Shown here piece by piece: positions 26,725 to 36,664 of a DNA stretch of 64,000 nt. The stretch comes from Williamsia deligens (GTDB taxonomy: Bacteria > Actinomycetota > Actinomycetes > Mycobacteriales > Mycobacteriaceae), in contig NZ_JAMTCI010000001.1 in the NCBI RefSeq assembly GCF_024171765.1, forward strand, positions 2,404,796 through 2,468,795, written 5' to 3'. The translations under genes and the position numbers were made by a program. The notes under the pieces were generated by a model. That model ran no database searches and was not told the origin of the DNA. It saw only the letters and a list, made by a program, of their open reading frames with translations. Positions within the stretch are counted from its first letter, which is position 1. Each line of letters starts with the position of its first letter.

Positions 26725-27993
26725 TCAGGCCGAGGTGGTCGCGCCGACGGGCCCTGCGGTGAGCGTCAGGCCCGCACCGCGCAGGCGGGCGATGAGCGCA
26801 TCACCCATCGCCGCGGCCGGGGTGAGCACGCCGGTCAGGTCCGGGAGGGCGTCACGGTCGAGTGCGAGGGTCAGTGCGCTCTCGCCGAGCATCACCGCGG
26901 TCGCCTTGTAGCCCGGGTCGCCTTTGGCCTTGACCCGCGACGAGAACCGCTTTCCGGTGGTCGTCGTCGTGAACACGTCGCACGTGAAATGGCCGTTCTC
27001 ACGGGTCTTCTCGCTGGGACCGTCGCCGGCGGCGGGGAGGATCCGGTCGAGCAGTTTGCGGGTGGGCGGGAACGCCATCGCCGCCAGGAACGCGCCCAGA
27101 CCACCCGCGACGGCGCCGGCCGCGACGGTCGACACGACGGGCAGCGAGCCCACCGACATCGCCTCGGAGTACCGGAACCTGTCGCCGTAGGCGTTGTGCA
27201 GCAACGCATTGCTGCGTCGGACGATGCGGGTGTTGTGCGACGCCATGACGAACGGCGCGAGGGTGCCCTTGAGCGACGGGTCGACCGAGGACGCCGCGAC
27301 CAGGCGGGTGTCGCTGGGCTCACCCGACCGCTTCAGCGGTGCCTCGCCCGGCCCGGTCGACAGCGCGTGCTTGTCGAGCAGGGTGCGACGCGTCGCCGGG
27401 TCCTTGGCCTCCTGCGCGATCACGCGCATCGAGTCGATGGTGCCGCCGGACACGCCGCCCTTGAACGAGCGCACCACCAGCGTCGTGTCGGTCATCTCGC
27501 CCGCTCCGGCGTCGGCCACAGCGCGGTGCAGGAGGTAGACGCCGATGTCGGAGGGGATGGAGTCGAAGCCGCAGGAGTGCACGATCCGCGCACCGTTGGA
27601 CGCGGCCTGCTCACCGAACTTGTCGATGGACAGTCGGACGAACGGGACCTCGCCGGTGAGGTCGACGTAGTCGGAGCCGGCGTTGACCGTCGCGGCCAGC
27701 ACCAACTCGCCGTACTTCAGGTACGGGCCGACGGTGGTGCAGACGACGCGGGTGCGCGCGGCCATCGCGTCGAGCGAGGCGGCCGAGTCGGCGTCGGCGA
27801 CGATCAGGGGCCAGTCGTGGGCTGTCGCCGGGAGGGAGGCGCGGACCTTCTCCAGCTTCGCCTCGCTGCGTCCGGCGAGCGCGATGCGGGTGCCGGCGGG
27901 GGCCGATCGGGCCAGGTAGTCGGCGGTGAGGGCGCCGACGAAGCCGGTGGCGCCGAACACTACGACGTCGAATTCTCGGGTCGAATCGGTCAT
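26725..27993 (-). CDS. Saccharopine dehydrogenase-like trans-acting enoyl reductase family protein
   Basis: 422 residues. An N-terminal Rossmann fold (VVVFGATGFVGALTADYLA, residues about 9-27) is followed by YLKYGELVLAATVNAGSDYVDLTGEVPF and HSCGFDSIPSDIGVYLL, which are hallmarks of the mycobacterial family that includes Rv2449c and the trans-acting enoyl reductase of phenolphthiocerol/PDIM synthesis. The reaction for this member is not determined; NAD(P)H-dependent reduction of a lipid intermediate is the family expectation. It lies 5 nt upstream of the phosphatase gene and 62 nt downstream of the AbrB-type transporter on the same strand. Confidence 0.85.
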   Translation of the reverse strand: MTDSTREFDVVVFGATGFVGALTADYLARSAPAGTRIALAGRSEAKLEKVRASLPATAHDWPLIVADADSAASLDAMAARTRVVCTTVGPYLKYGELVLAATVNAGSDYVDLTGEVPFVRLSIDKFGEQAASNGARIVHSCGFDSIPSDIGVYLLHRAVADAGAGEMTDTTLVVRSFKGGVSGGTIDSMRVIAQEAKDPATRRTLLDKHALSTGPGEAPLKRSGEPSDTRLVAASSVDPSLKGTLAPFVMASHNTRIVRRSNALLHNAYGDRFRYSEAMSVGSLPVVSTVAAGAVAGGLGAFLAAMAFPPTRKLLDRILPAAGDGPSEKTRENGHFTCDVFTTTTTGKRFSSRVKAKGDPGYKATAVMLGESALTLALDRDALPDLTGVLTPAAAMGDALIARLRGAGLTLTAGPVGATTSA

Positions 27994-28055
27994 GAGGTGA
28001 CCCTACTCGGGCACCCGGTCGGACCGGACGGCGTGCGACGCCTCCCGCCGTCCGC

Positions 28056-29156
28056 TCAGGTGTGCGCCGGCTCGGGGGTGCGGGCGTCGTGCTCGTCGCC
28101 TCGTCGGGTTCGCCACCGGTGATAGAGACGGGCCGCGAACGGCGCGACGAAGAGCATGAGGAGCACGCGCACGATCTGCGAGGCGAGGACGAAGGTGATG
28201 TTGGAGCCGGACGCGGCCGCCGCGGCCAGCACGGCGTAGATGCCGCCGGGGGTCGTCGCGAGGTAGCTGTCGAACATGCTCTCGCCGGTCCACGCGCTCA
28301 ACGCCGCACCGAGACCCGCGCTGCCCACACCGATGAGCACGATGAGCAGCACCGCGAACGGCAGGATCCGGCCGATCGCCCGCATGCTGCTCATGGTGAA
28401 GCCGAGCCCGGCCTGCCAGCCGATGAGGGCGTAGGCGATGGTGACCAGCACCGACGGGACGGCGGCCGGACCGGCGAGGCCCGTCAGCTCGGCGGCGACG
28501 GTGACGACGAGCGGTCCCAGCAGACCGACGGCGGGCAGATGGATCAGCCGCCCGACGGTGAGACCGACGCCGATCCCGACGGCGAGGAGCAGCAGCCCCC
28601 AGGCCTGGTCGACGAGACCCGCGGACTCCTGCGGGCTCGAGCCGCCGCTGGTGTGGGCGCCGAACACGACGGTCGCGACGATCGGCATGGTGACCGTGAC
28701 GAGGCCGACGCGCACGTACTGCACGACCGCGACCACGCGCTCGTCGCCGCCGAGCTCACGGGTGAGGGCGACGAGTCCCGACGCACCACCGGCGACCAGG
28801 GCGAGGGAACCGGTGAGGGAGTCGACGCGACTGTGCAGACCCAGCAGCGCGCCGCCGGCCACCGACAACACCAGGGTCCCCAGTGCGATGACCACGACGG
28901 GCAACCACGAACCGGCGAGACCGGTGAGCACGTCGGGCTGGACCATGGTTCCGATGTAGACGCCGAGGATCCCCTGCGCGCCGATGCCCCAGGCGCGGGG
29001 CATCGGCGGGTTCCCTGTCGGTGCCAGGCCGGAGAGGGCGAGACCGGCCGCGACGACGAGCCCGGCGAACAGGGCCGCGGACGGGACGGAGAGGAGATCG
29101 AGTCCGACGGTGGCTGCCGCGGTGACCGCGGCGAGGACAACCCATCGGAGAAGCAT
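28056..29156 (-). CDS. AbrB-family (COG3180) membrane transporter
   Basis: 366 residues, almost entirely hydrophobic, with about ten membrane segments in two related halves, as in the AbrB/AmoA-duplication family (FAGLVVAAGLALSG and the GLGFTMSSMRAIGRILPFAVLL stretch). Substrate unknown; some members are described as transport proteins. The frame stays open for 730 nt upstream, but the upstream part is antisense to the MarR and menD genes, so ATG at 29156 (MLLRWVV, directly at a membrane helix) is chosen. The start is divergent from the MarR gene, 85 nt apart, so MarR is a likely regulator. Confidence 0.8.
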   Translation of the reverse strand: MLLRWVVLAAVTAAATVGLDLLSVPSAALFAGLVVAAGLALSGLAPTGNPPMPRAWGIGAQGILGVYIGTMVQPDVLTGLAGSWLPVVVIALGTLVLSVAGGALLGLHSRVDSLTGSLALVAGGASGLVALTRELGGDERVVAVVQYVRVGLVTVTMPIVATVVFGAHTSGGSSPQESAGLVDQAWGLLLLAVGIGVGLTVGRLIHLPAVGLLGPLVVTVAAELTGLAGPAAVPSVLVTIAYALIGWQAGLGFTMSSMRAIGRILPFAVLLIVLIGVGSAGLGAALSAWTGESMFDSYLATTPGGIYAVLAAAAASGSNITFVLASQIVRVLLMLFVAPFAARLYHRWRTRRGDEHDARTPEPAHT

Positions 29157-29241
29157 GAAAGCAAGACTACTCTTGCCATCTTCTCGTCGCATACTGGCCA
29201 TCAACGCAGAGATCGTGGTGATCGTCGTATATCGTCTTGGT

Positions 29242-29742
29242 ATGTCCGACATCGATGCGACGCGCCTGCGGGAGGCGGTGATGGGTGTCGCGCGGGCTGC
29301 GCGCCTGCACCGACCCGACCACGGTCTGACGCTCACGCAGGTCACGGTGCTCGGATATCTCGACCGATCCGGGACGACCACCGTCGCCGATCTCGCCGAG
29401 CGCATGCACGTGCGGGTCCAGTCGCTGACCGTGAGCATGAACAAGCTGTCCGACGCCGGGCTGATCGAGCGCGTCACCGACCCCGATGACCGTCGCCGAC
29501 AGTTGATCTCGCTCACACCGGCCGGTGTGAACCTCCTCACCGAGGACCGCGCCCTGCGCGACGAGTGGCTGGCGCGCGCCGTCGCCGAGCACCTCGACGA
29601 CACCGAGCGTGGCCTGCTGATGTTGTGCGTCCCCCTGCTCGAGCGGCTCGTCGCGACCGAGCCCGCGGACGCCGTCGGTCCGGGCGCGGGGTCGCGAGGG
29701 CGGCCCGAGCAGGCCCCCGGGGTATCTACCCTGGACCGATGA
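29242..29742 (+). CDS. MarR-family transcriptional regulator
   Basis: 166 residues. Winged helix-turn-helix at about 35-100: [46 protein letters not shown], then the wing [16 protein letters not shown] with the conserved D-R-R of MarR proteins. MarR regulators usually repress a divergent transporter and respond to small phenolic ligands. The divergent gene here is the AbrB-type transporter, and the 85-nt gap probably contains the operator (ATCGTGGTGATCGTCGTAT). The stop overlaps the menD start by 4 nt (ATGA), so the regulator may also set menD translation. Confidence 0.9.
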   Translation: MSDIDATRLREAVMGVARAARLHRPDHGLTLTQVTVLGYLDRSGTTTVADLAERMHVRVQSLTVSMNKLSDAGLIERVTDPDDRRRQLISLTPAGVNLLTEDRALRDEWLARAVAEHLDDTERGLLMLCVPLLERLVATEPADAVGPGAGSRGRPEQAPGVSTLDR

Positions 29743-31385
29743 ACCCGTCCACCCTGCAGGCCCGCGTCATCGTCGACGAGATGGTCCGTGGCGGCGTGCG
29801 GGAGGCGGTGCTCTGTCCGGGCTCCCGGAACGCGCCTCTCGCCTTCGCGCTGCACGCGGCCGATCGGGCGGGTCGACTGCGACTGCACGTCCGCATCGAC
29901 GAGCGCACCGCGGGCTTCCTCGCGTTGGGACTCGCGGCGGCCTCAGGGCAGCCGGTGCCGATGGTGATGACCAGCGGCACCGCTGTCGCCAACGTCAGTC
30001 CCGCGGTGTTCGAGGCGAACTACGCGCGGGTGCCGCTCGTCGTCATCAGCGCCAACCGTCCCTACGAGCTGTTGGGCTCGGGGGCGAACCAGACCATCGA
30101 ACAGTTCGGCATCTTCGGCACACAGGTCCGCGCGGCCATCAGCCTCGGACTCGCCGAGCAGGATCTCGACACGAACAGCCAGTGGCGCTCGGGGGTGTGT
30201 CGCGTGCTCGCCGCGGCGCGCGGTGCCCGCACCGGCAACGCGGGACCCGTGCAGTTCGACATCCCGCTGCGCGAGCCCCTGGTGCCCGAGGCCGGTGTCG
30301 GACCCACCGACGATCTGGGTGAGTTCGCCGGTCGTGAGGGCGAGATGCCCTGGACCACAGCCGCTGTCGGGCGGTTGGACGTCCCCCTCGACATCGACGT
30401 CAGCTGCGACACCGTCGTCGTCTCCGGGCACGGCGCCGGTGTCCGCCCTGAGCTCGCGGGCATCCCCACCGTCGCCGAGCCGACCGCTCCCGCCCCGGCG
30501 ACACCGCTGCACCCGCTGGCGCTGTCGGTGCTGCGACCGACCCAGGCGATCATCTGTGGGCGGCCGACGCTGCACCGCCAGGTCTCGCGACTCCTCGCCG
30601 ACCCGCAGGTGCGGGTGTACGCGCTGACCACCGGCCCGCGCTGGCCCGACGTGTCCGGCAACGTGCTGGCCACGGGCACCCGCGCCGTCGTCGGGGGAGC
30701 GCCGTCGGAGGAATGGCTGAAGGCCTGTCACGACGCGCAGCAGCGCGCGGTCGCGTCGGTGGACGCCGAACTCGACCGCGACGGTGCTGCGACCGGACTG
30801 CACGTCGCGCGCACCGTCAGCGCCGCGATGCGACCGGGTGAACAGCTCCTGGTGGGCGCGTCGAACCCCATCCGTGACGTCGCGCTGGCCGGGCGGGTGT
30901 CGTCGGAGGTGCGGGTGATGTCGAACCGGGGTGTCGCCGGCATCGACGGCACCGTCTCGACCGCGATCGGAGCCGCGCTCGCCGCCGACGACCGACGCAC
31001 CGTCGCGTTCATGGGCGACCTGACGTTCCTGCACGACGCGTCCGGCCTGCTCATCGGGCCCGGGGAACCGCGTCCGCGGGATCTGACGATCGTCGTCGCC
31101 AACGACGACGGGGGCGGCATCTTCGCCCTGCTCGAACAGGGCGAACGCCGGTTCACCGGTCCGGAGTACGACGGCGCGTTCGAGCGGATCTTCGGCACAC
31201 CGCACCACGCGGACATCGGCAAGGTGTGTGGTGGGTTCGGCATCGAGCACCGTCGGGTGTCCCTGGCGGAGCTGCCCGTCGCGCTCGCCGACGGTGGGGG
31301 AGGCCTGCGCGTCATCGAGGTCCCGACCGACCGCGACCGCCTGCGCGACGTCCACGCGGCCATCGCCGCCGGGATCCGCGAGTAG
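29739..31385 (+). CDS. menD: 2-succinyl-5-enolpyruvyl-6-hydroxy-3-cyclohexene-1-carboxylate synthase
   Basis: 548 residues. Thiamine-diphosphate enzyme joining 2-oxoglutarate and isochorismate, the first committed step of menaquinone synthesis. N-terminal ThDP domain: [15 protein letters not shown] and [21 protein letters not shown] (catalytic Glu region), [18 protein letters not shown]-terminal ThDP domain: [34 protein letters not shown] and [15 protein letters not shown], the cofactor-binding motif. ATG at 29739 overlaps the MarR stop by 4 nt. Gene order menD-(membrane protein)-mgtA-menG-menJ-grcC1-htpX-yajQ matches M. tuberculosis Rv0555 to Rv0566c. Confidence 0.95.
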   Translation: MNPSTLQARVIVDEMVRGGVREAVLCPGSRNAPLAFALHAADRAGRLRLHVRIDERTAGFLALGLAAASGQPVPMVMTSGTAVANVSPAVFEANYARVPLVVISANRPYELLGSGANQTIEQFGIFGTQVRAAISLGLAEQDLDTNSQWRSGVCRVLAAARGARTGNAGPVQFDIPLREPLVPEAGVGPTDDLGEFAGREGEMPWTTAAVGRLDVPLDIDVSCDTVVVSGHGAGVRPELAGIPTVAEPTAPAPATPLHPLALSVLRPTQAIICGRPTLHRQVSRLLADPQVRVYALTTGPRWPDVSGNVLATGTRAVVGGAPSEEWLKACHDAQQRAVASVDAELDRDGAATGLHVARTVSAAMRPGEQLLVGASNPIRDVALAGRVSSEVRVMSNRGVAGIDGTVSTAIGAALAADDRRTVAFMGDLTFLHDASGLLIGPGEPRPRDLTIVVANDDGGGIFALLEQGERRFTGPEYDGAFERIFGTPHHADIGKVCGGFGIEHRRVSLAELPVALADGGGGLRVIEVPTDRDRLRDVHAAIAAGIRE

Positions 31386-31389
31386 CTCT

Positions 31390-31565
31390 GCCCACTCGGC
31401 GTGGGTTGTGTGCCCACTCGGGGTGCATTTTGTGCCCACTCGGCGAGACCTGCTGACCCCGCCGAGCGTGCGGAAACCCCCCCGAGTGTGCGGAAACTCG
31501 CCGCCGAGCGTGCGGAAACTCGCCGCCGCGCGTGCGGAAAGTGCGTGCCGAGCGTGCACAGGGTG
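31390..31565. repeat. Opposed arrays of 22-bp repeats after menD
   Basis: Begins 4 nt after the menD stop. Three forward units start at 31390, 31412 and 31434, exactly 22 bp apart, each GCCCACTCGG followed by CG or GG and a variable tail. Five units of opposite orientation follow (GAGCGTGCGG or close variants at 31464, 31484, 31506, 31528, 31550; mostly 22 bp). The reverse complement of the second set, CCGCACGCTC plus GGCG, matches the units of the array at 33296, which lies on the other side of the next two genes. No spacers, so not CRISPR. Confidence 0.85.
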
Positions 31566-31584
31566 CGGCGGTATCGTGACGCCC

Positions 31585-32139
31585 ATGCCGACAGCCCTGC
31601 GACGCGTGCAGATCACGCTGCTCATCGTGGGTGCGATCGTGACCGTGATGATGGGTGTCGTGGTGGCGGGGTGTTACCGCGACGACGCCGCCATCGACAA
31701 CCACCGGGGCACGGCGATCGCCGACGTGGTCACGGCGGGCTCCACCAAGTCCACCGTGCGGTTCTACACACCCGACGGTGAACTCCGCAGCCCGCGGCTG
31801 GGCATCTTCTACCCGACGGAACTCACTGCCGGACAACGCATCAGCGTCGAGTACGACACACGCAACCCCGACACCGTCCGGGTGGCGGGACGGGACGCCA
31901 GTCTGGCCGTCGTGCCGGCGCTGTCGGTGGCGGGGTGGACCTGGGTCGTCGTCGGCGCGGTGATGATCGGAATCGCCGAGTACGCGCGACGCCGCCGGGC
32001 GGCCGGCTCCGACACCACGGAGAACGGGGACGACACCGCAGGGCAGACGTCGGGTGAACCGGGTACGGACAGTTCACCCGCCATTGGCGACGGGGTCACG
32101 TCGGGGAGCGATCCGGGACAGGTGCGCTCACCAGACTGA
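31585..32139 (+). CDS. DUF3592-like two-helix membrane protein (Rv0556-like position)
   Basis: 184 residues. Membrane helix at about 8-30, an extracytoplasmic beta-rich domain ([34 protein letters not shown]) as in DUF3592 proteins, a second helix at about 113-134, then an RRRRAAG stop-transfer and an acidic, Thr/Ser-rich cytoplasmic tail of about 45 residues. Function unknown. It occupies the same place between menD and mgtA as Rv0556 in M. tuberculosis. ATG at 31585 chosen because the first helix starts directly after it; the frame is open upstream only through the repeat array. Confidence 0.75.
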   Translation: MPTALRRVQITLLIVGAIVTVMMGVVVAGCYRDDAAIDNHRGTAIADVVTAGSTKSTVRFYTPDGELRSPRLGIFYPTELTAGQRISVEYDTRNPDTVRVAGRDASLAVVPALSVAGWTWVVVGAVMIGIAEYARRRRAAGSDTTENGDDTAGQTSGEPGTDSSPAIGDGVTSGSDPGQVRSPD

Positions 32140-32143
32140 CCGT

Positions 32144-33292
32144 GTGCGTACAGCAATCGTCGCGGAGAGCTTCCTACCGAACACCAACGGTGTCGTGAAC
32201 TCGGTGCTCCGGGTCCTCGAGCACCTCGACCGCACCGGGCACGACGCGATCGTCATCGCACCCGACACGCCACGCGGGACGCAGAGCGCGCCGCGTGAGA
32301 TCAACGGCGTGCCTGTGCATCTCGTGCCGTCGGTGAACGTGCCGAAGATCTCGTCGCTGCCGGTCGGGATGCCGCATCCCACCCTCTACCGAGCCCTGGC
32401 GGACTTCGCGCCCGACGTGGTGCACCTCGCGTCGCCGTTCGTCGTCGGAGCGGCGGGCGCGTACGCCGCCAACCGCCTCGACATCCCGACGGTCGCCGTC
32501 TTCCAGACCGACGTCGCCGGGTTCGCGTCGAGCTACGGCGTCGGTCTGACCACGCGCGCCGCGTGGGCCTGGACGCGCCGGCTGCACGCCTCGTGCGACC
32601 GCACCCTGGCGCCGTCGTCGGTGTCGGTGCGATCGCTGCAGGAGCATGGGGTGCCGCGCGTGTTCCGGTGGGGGCGTGGCGTCGACGCCGAGCGGTTCGC
32701 GCCCACCCGCCGCGACGACGCCCTGCGCGCCCGCTGGAGCCCGAGCGGTGCGCCCATCGTCGGGTTCGTCGGCCGGTTGGCGCCGGAGAAGCACGTCGAG
32801 CGACTGGCGGTCCTGTCCGGCCGGCGGGATCTGCAGATCGTCATCGTCGGCGACGGACCCGAGCGCGCCCGGCTGCAGCGACTCATGCCCGACGCGGTGT
32901 TCACCGGCGAACTCTCCGGCCTCGACCTGGCGCACGCCTACGCGAGCTTCGACGTCTTCGTCCACGCCGGCGAGCACGAGACGTTCTGCCAGGCGGTCCA
33001 GGAGGCGCTGGCCAGCGGCGTGCCCGTCATCGGCCCCGACGCGGGCGGCCCCAAGGACCTCATCGCGCCGATGCGGACGGGCTACCTCCTCGACGTGCCG
33101 TCGTTCGAACAGCGACTGCCCGGCGCCGTCGACGCTCTGCTCGACCCGACCGTCGGACCGGCGTTCGGTGCCGCGGCGCGTCGCAGTGTGGCAGGCCGCA
33201 CATGGCCGTCGATCTGCGATCAGCTGCTCGGCCACTACGAGGCCGTCCTGGAACGCGCCGGCAGCCTCGGGGTCGCTCGCCGCACCGCCTGA
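32144..33292 (+). CDS. mgtA: GDP-mannose-dependent alpha-mannosyltransferase, GT4 family
   Basis: 382 residues, GT-B fold. The N-terminus [22 protein letters not shown] is typical of actinobacterial GT4 mannosyltransferases; the C-terminal half has [24 protein letters not shown] and the E-x7-E motif in [27 protein letters not shown]. In mycobacteria and corynebacteria the enzyme next to menG (Rv0557) adds mannose to a glucuronyl diacylglycerol lipid, so membrane glycolipid or lipomannan-type synthesis is likely. GTG at 32144 gives the family-typical start; it is 4 nt after the stop of the preceding gene. Acceptor specificity is inferred from synteny. Confidence 0.85.
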   Translation: MRTAIVAESFLPNTNGVVNSVLRVLEHLDRTGHDAIVIAPDTPRGTQSAPREINGVPVHLVPSVNVPKISSLPVGMPHPTLYRALADFAPDVVHLASPFVVGAAGAYAANRLDIPTVAVFQTDVAGFASSYGVGLTTRAAWAWTRRLHASCDRTLAPSSVSVRSLQEHGVPRVFRWGRGVDAERFAPTRRDDALRARWSPSGAPIVGFVGRLAPEKHVERLAVLSGRRDLQIVIVGDGPERARLQRLMPDAVFTGELSGLDLAHAYASFDVFVHAGEHETFCQAVQEALASGVPVIGPDAGGPKDLIAPMRTGYLLDVPSFEQRLPGAVDALLDPTVGPAFGAAARRSVAGRTWPSICDQLLGHYEAVLERAGSLGVARRTA

Positions 33293-33295
33293 TCT

Positions 33296-33425
33296 GCACG
33301 CTCGGCGGGATCTGCTGCACGGTGGGCGGGCATTTTGTGCACGCTCGGCGGGTGATGTCGGCACGGTGGGCGGGCATTCTGTGCACGCTCGGCGGTGAGT
33401 TTCGGCACGCTCGGCGAGGGGCGGG
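33296..33425. repeat. Six-unit 22-bp repeat array after mgtA
   Basis: Starts 3 nt after the mgtA stop. Units begin at 33296, 33317, 33339, 33361, 33383 and 33405 (steps 21, 22, 22, 22, 22). Odd units read GCACGCTCGGCG, units 2 and 4 read GCACGGTGGGCG; the tails vary (ATCTGCT, CATTTTGT, TGATGTCG, CATTCTGT, TGAGTTTCG). The array ends about 20 nt before the menG start, so it fills the whole gap. Confidence 0.87.
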
Positions 33426-33446
33426 GTGGGCAGTACCGTGGTGGGC

Positions 33447-34142
33447 ATGAGTGCCTCCACGTATCGCGCCGGGTTGGACAAGCAGCCGTCCGAGGTCGCG
33501 GCCATGTTCGACGGCGTCGCGCGTCGCTACGACATCACCAACACCGTGCTGTCGTTCGGGCAGGACCGGCTCTGGCGCAAGGCCACTCGCGAGGCACTGG
33601 CGCTCACCCCCGACGACGTCGTCCTCGACCTCGCCGCCGGGACCGCCGTCTCCACCGAGGAGCTCGCGACCTCGGGCGCCCGCTGCGTCGCGGCCGACTT
33701 CTCCCTGGGGATGCTGCACGCAGGGTCACGCCGCCCGGTGCCGAAGGTGGCGGCCGACGCCCTGTCGCTGCCGTTCGCCGACGACTCCTTCGACGCCGCG
33801 ACCATCTCGTTCGGGCTGCGCAACGTCAACGACGTCGACGTCGCCCTGGGCGAGCTGCGACGGGTGCTGCGGCCCGGTGGGCGGCTGGTGATCTGCGAGT
33901 TCTCGACGCCGGTGTTCTCACCGTTCCGCACGGTCTACATGGAGTACCTGATGAAGGCGCTCCCGTCGGTGGCCACCCGCGTCTCCAGCAACCCCGACGC
34001 GTATGTGTATCTGGCGGAGTCGATTCGGGCATGGCCCGATCAGGCCGCGCTGGCGCAGCGTCTCGTCGACGCCGGTTTTGCCCACGTGCGCTGGCGCAAC
34101 CTCACAGGCGGGATCGCCGCGCTGCACAGCGGCATCGCCTGA
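33447..34142 (+). CDS. menG: Demethylmenaquinone methyltransferase
   Basis: 231 residues, UbiE/MenG family, transferring a methyl group from S-adenosylmethionine to demethylmenaquinone, the last step of menaquinone synthesis. Family signatures: [16 protein letters not shown] followed by [10 protein letters not shown] near the N-terminus, the SAM motif [12 protein letters not shown] at about 48-59, [28 protein letters not shown], and [11 protein letters not shown] at the end. An upstream in-frame ATG at 33426 is possible, but ATG 33447 ([17 protein letters not shown]) matches the usual start. It is the Rv0558 equivalent (called menH there). Confidence 0.93.
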   Translation: MSASTYRAGLDKQPSEVAAMFDGVARRYDITNTVLSFGQDRLWRKATREALALTPDDVVLDLAAGTAVSTEELATSGARCVAADFSLGMLHAGSRRPVPKVAADALSLPFADDSFDAATISFGLRNVNDVDVALGELRRVLRPGGRLVICEFSTPVFSPFRTVYMEYLMKALPSVATRVSSNPDAYVYLAESIRAWPDQAALAQRLVDAGFAHVRWRNLTGGIAALHSGIA

Positions 34143-34150
34143 CCCGACGT

Positions 34151-35425
34151 TCAGCTGAACGGCGGCCGGTGATCGACCACCGTCGACACCCGACCGGCCG
34201 CGTGCCAGGCCCGCGCGACCACGTCGCGGTCCTCGGCGGTGATCAGGTTGCCCATCACCCGCACCACCATCGACATCAGCGCCTGTGACCGGATGCCCGG
34301 TCGACCCAGGATCGGGACGGCCTTCGGCACGGTCAGCACCCCCGCCAGTCGCCGGGCGGCGGAGAACGCCGTCGCATAGTGCTCGGTCAGCAGGGCGGGC
34401 CAGTCCGCGGTGTGGTCCGGTTCGCCCAGGCGCGCGGCCGCGAACCGGCCGGTCTCCAGCGCGTAGTCGATGCCTTCGCCGTTGAGCGGGTTGACGCATG
34501 CGGCGGCGTCGCCGACGAGCATCCAGTTCCGACCTGCGACGTGACTCACAGCACCGCCCATCGGGAGCAGGGCCGACGTGATCCGCGCGGGTTCCCCGTC
34601 GAGCTGCCATCGCTGCCGCTGGGACGTCGCGTACTGCGTCAGCACCGATCGCAACGCGATGTGCGCCGGCCGTCTCGCCGTCGCGAGCGCGCCGACGCCG
34701 AGGTTGACCGTGCCGCCGCCGAGCGGGAACACCCACCCGTAGCCGGGGAGCAGTTCGCCGTCGGCGCCGTGCAGTTCGAGGTCGGAACCCATCCACTCGT
34801 CGCGCGATCGCCCCGACGTGACGTAGGAGCGCGCCGCGACGCCGTAGGCGGTGTCGCGGTGCCATTCCCGGCCGAGGGCCTTGCCCAGCGCCGACTTCAC
34901 GCCGTCGGCGACGACGACCTGTCCGACACGGATCCGCGACGGCCCGTCGGGACCGACCACCTCGACGGAATGCACAGCCCCGTCGCGGATCTCGGCGTCG
35001 ACGGCACGGACACCGGAGACCATGGTCGCACCGCGGTCGAGGGCGACCCGGCGGATACGGTCGTCGAGTTCGGTCCGTGCGACGGCGCTCCCGTACGCGG
35101 GGAAACGCCCCGACGGCCACGAAACCTGTTGCGCCGCACCCCAGCCGCGCATGGCGAGGCCGACGATGCGGGGACGGTCGGCGAGGTAGTCGCCGAGACC
35201 GAGCGAGTCCATCTCCGCGATGGCGCGGGGCGTGAGCCCGTCGCCGCAGGTCTTGTCCCGGGGGAAGGTCGCGGCGTCGAGCAGCACCACCTGGTGTCCC
35301 GCGGCGGCGGCATGCGCAGCGGTCGCCGACCCGCCCGGGCCGGCTCCGACCACCAGCACGTCCGCCGAGGCAGGTACGGCGTCGGCCGGTGCACGGTCGG
35401 GTCCGCCGGATGCGACATCACTCAC
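34151..35425 (-). CDS. menJ: Geranylgeranyl reductase-family menaquinone reductase
   Basis: 424 residues from GTG 35425. FAD-dependent oxidoreductase that in mycobacteria saturates one isoprene unit of the menaquinone tail. FAD motif VLVVGAGPGGSATAAHAA near residues 24-41, then FPRDKTCGDGLTPRAIAEMD, diagnostic for the geranylgeranyl reductase family, and GDAAACVNPLNGEGIDYALETGR in the C-terminal half. An ATG at 35494 would add 23 residues; GTG 35425 is preferred because it gives a length near the 408 residues of Rv0561c. Convergent with menG (8 nt apart) and divergent from grcC1. Confidence 0.9.
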   Translation of the reverse strand: MSDVASGGPDRAPADAVPASADVLVVGAGPGGSATAAHAAAAGHQVVLLDAATFPRDKTCGDGLTPRAIAEMDSLGLGDYLADRPRIVGLAMRGWGAAQQVSWPSGRFPAYGSAVARTELDDRIRRVALDRGATMVSGVRAVDAEIRDGAVHSVEVVGPDGPSRIRVGQVVVADGVKSALGKALGREWHRDTAYGVAARSYVTSGRSRDEWMGSDLELHGADGELLPGYGWVFPLGGGTVNLGVGALATARRPAHIALRSVLTQYATSQRQRWQLDGEPARITSALLPMGGAVSHVAGRNWMLVGDAAACVNPLNGEGIDYALETGRFAAARLGEPDHTADWPALLTEHYATAFSAARRLAGVLTVPKAVPILGRPGIRSQALMSMVVRVMGNLITAEDRDVVARAWHAAGRVSTVVDHRPPFS

Positions 35426-35559
35426 CTGATCCAGTATCACCGACCCCCCGTGTGCTCCATTACCCTCGGGTGCAGGAGCCCGGCGGGTCCGCACCGCACG
35501 ACCGAACAGCGCCGGGTCGAGAAGATGGAGCCGTCCGTGAGCACGCGCAAGGCGCGACA

Positions 35560-36576
35560 GTGAAGACGACCTTCGCCGGCATCGAGATGGGGTCGCAGGA
35601 GTTCGCCGACGAGATCGGCGGATCGCTGCGTCGCGTCGAGGACCTGCTGATCGCCGAACTCTCGTCGGGCGAGGACTTCCTCACCGAGGCCGCCACCCAC
35701 CTCGCCAAGGCCGGCGGCAAGCGCTTCCGTCCGCTGTTCGCGCTGCTCTCGGCCCATTTCGGGACGCGCCCGCAGGCCGACGAGGTCGTCACCGCGGCGA
35801 CCGTCATCGAGCTCATCCACCTCGCGACGCTCTACCACGACGACGTCATGGACGAGGCGACCATGCGCCGCGGTGCGGTCAGCGCCAACGCGCGCTGGGG
35901 CAACAGCGTCGCCATCCTCGCCGGTGACTTCCTGTTCGCGCGGGCCTCGCGACTGGTGTCGACGCTCGGGCCGCAGTCTGTGCTGATCATCGCCGACACG
36001 TTCGCCGAACTGGTGACCGGTCAGATGCGCGAGACCATCGGCAGCACGTCGGGCAAGACCCCGGTGGACCACTACCTGACCGTCGTCTGGGAGAAGACCG
36101 CCGTGCTCATCTCGGCGGCCGGTCGCTTCGGGGCCATGACCTCCGGCGCCGACGACATCACCGTCGACCGACTGGCGCGGCTCGGCGGGATCGTCGGGAC
36201 GGCGTTCCAGGTCTCCGACGACATCATCGACATCCGCTCGGAGTCGGGGGAGTCGGGCAAGACACCCGGCACCGACCTGCGCGAGGGCGTCCACACCCTG
36301 CCGGTGCTGTACGCGCTCGACGAGCCCGGCGCGGAGGGCACCCGCCTGCGGGAGTTGCTGCTGACGCCGTCGGGGGAGCGTCGGGCGCTCACCGACGACG
36401 ACGAGGTCGCCGAGGCGTTGGCGCTGCTGACGGCGTCGTCGGGGATGGCGAAGGCGCGCGAGACCCTCGCCGACTACGCCGACCGCGCCTACGCAGAGCT
36501 CGACGCCCTGCCCGACAACGACGCGAAGGGCGCCTTCACGTCGCTGGTCGGGTACACCGTCGACCGGGTCGGCTGA
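35560..36576 (+). CDS. grcC1: Polyprenyl diphosphate synthase, GrcC1 type
   Basis: 338 residues. Trans-prenyltransferase that extends allylic diphosphates with isopentenyl diphosphate, probably building the menaquinone side chain. The first aspartate-rich motif is DDVMD at about 94-98 in [16 protein letters not shown], the second is DDIID at about 220; also [25 protein letters not shown] and [12 protein letters not shown] 35560 ([11 protein letters not shown]) gives a length close to Rv0562. The frame is open further upstream but overlaps the menJ start region. Divergent from menJ with 134 nt between starts, so the two genes of one pathway share a regulatory region. Confidence 0.9.
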   Translation: MKTTFAGIEMGSQEFADEIGGSLRRVEDLLIAELSSGEDFLTEAATHLAKAGGKRFRPLFALLSAHFGTRPQADEVVTAATVIELIHLATLYHDDVMDEATMRRGAVSANARWGNSVAILAGDFLFARASRLVSTLGPQSVLIIADTFAELVTGQMRETIGSTSGKTPVDHYLTVVWEKTAVLISAAGRFGAMTSGADDITVDRLARLGGIVGTAFQVSDDIIDIRSESGESGKTPGTDLREGVHTLPVLYALDEPGAEGTRLRELLLTPSGERRALTDDDEVAEALALLTASSGMAKARETLADYADRAYAELDALPDNDAKGAFTSLVGYTVDRVG

Positions 36577-36664
36577 CGCACCTGCGGGAACCGGGCGTCA
36601 CGGCCGTCCGTTGTCGAGACGACCGGGTACCCCGGCACTCACGATCCTCCGAGGAGTTCACGCG

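Noticed and set aside
31390-33425. CRISPR array
   Set aside because: Units of 22 bp follow one another directly without unique spacers, and no cas gene is present.
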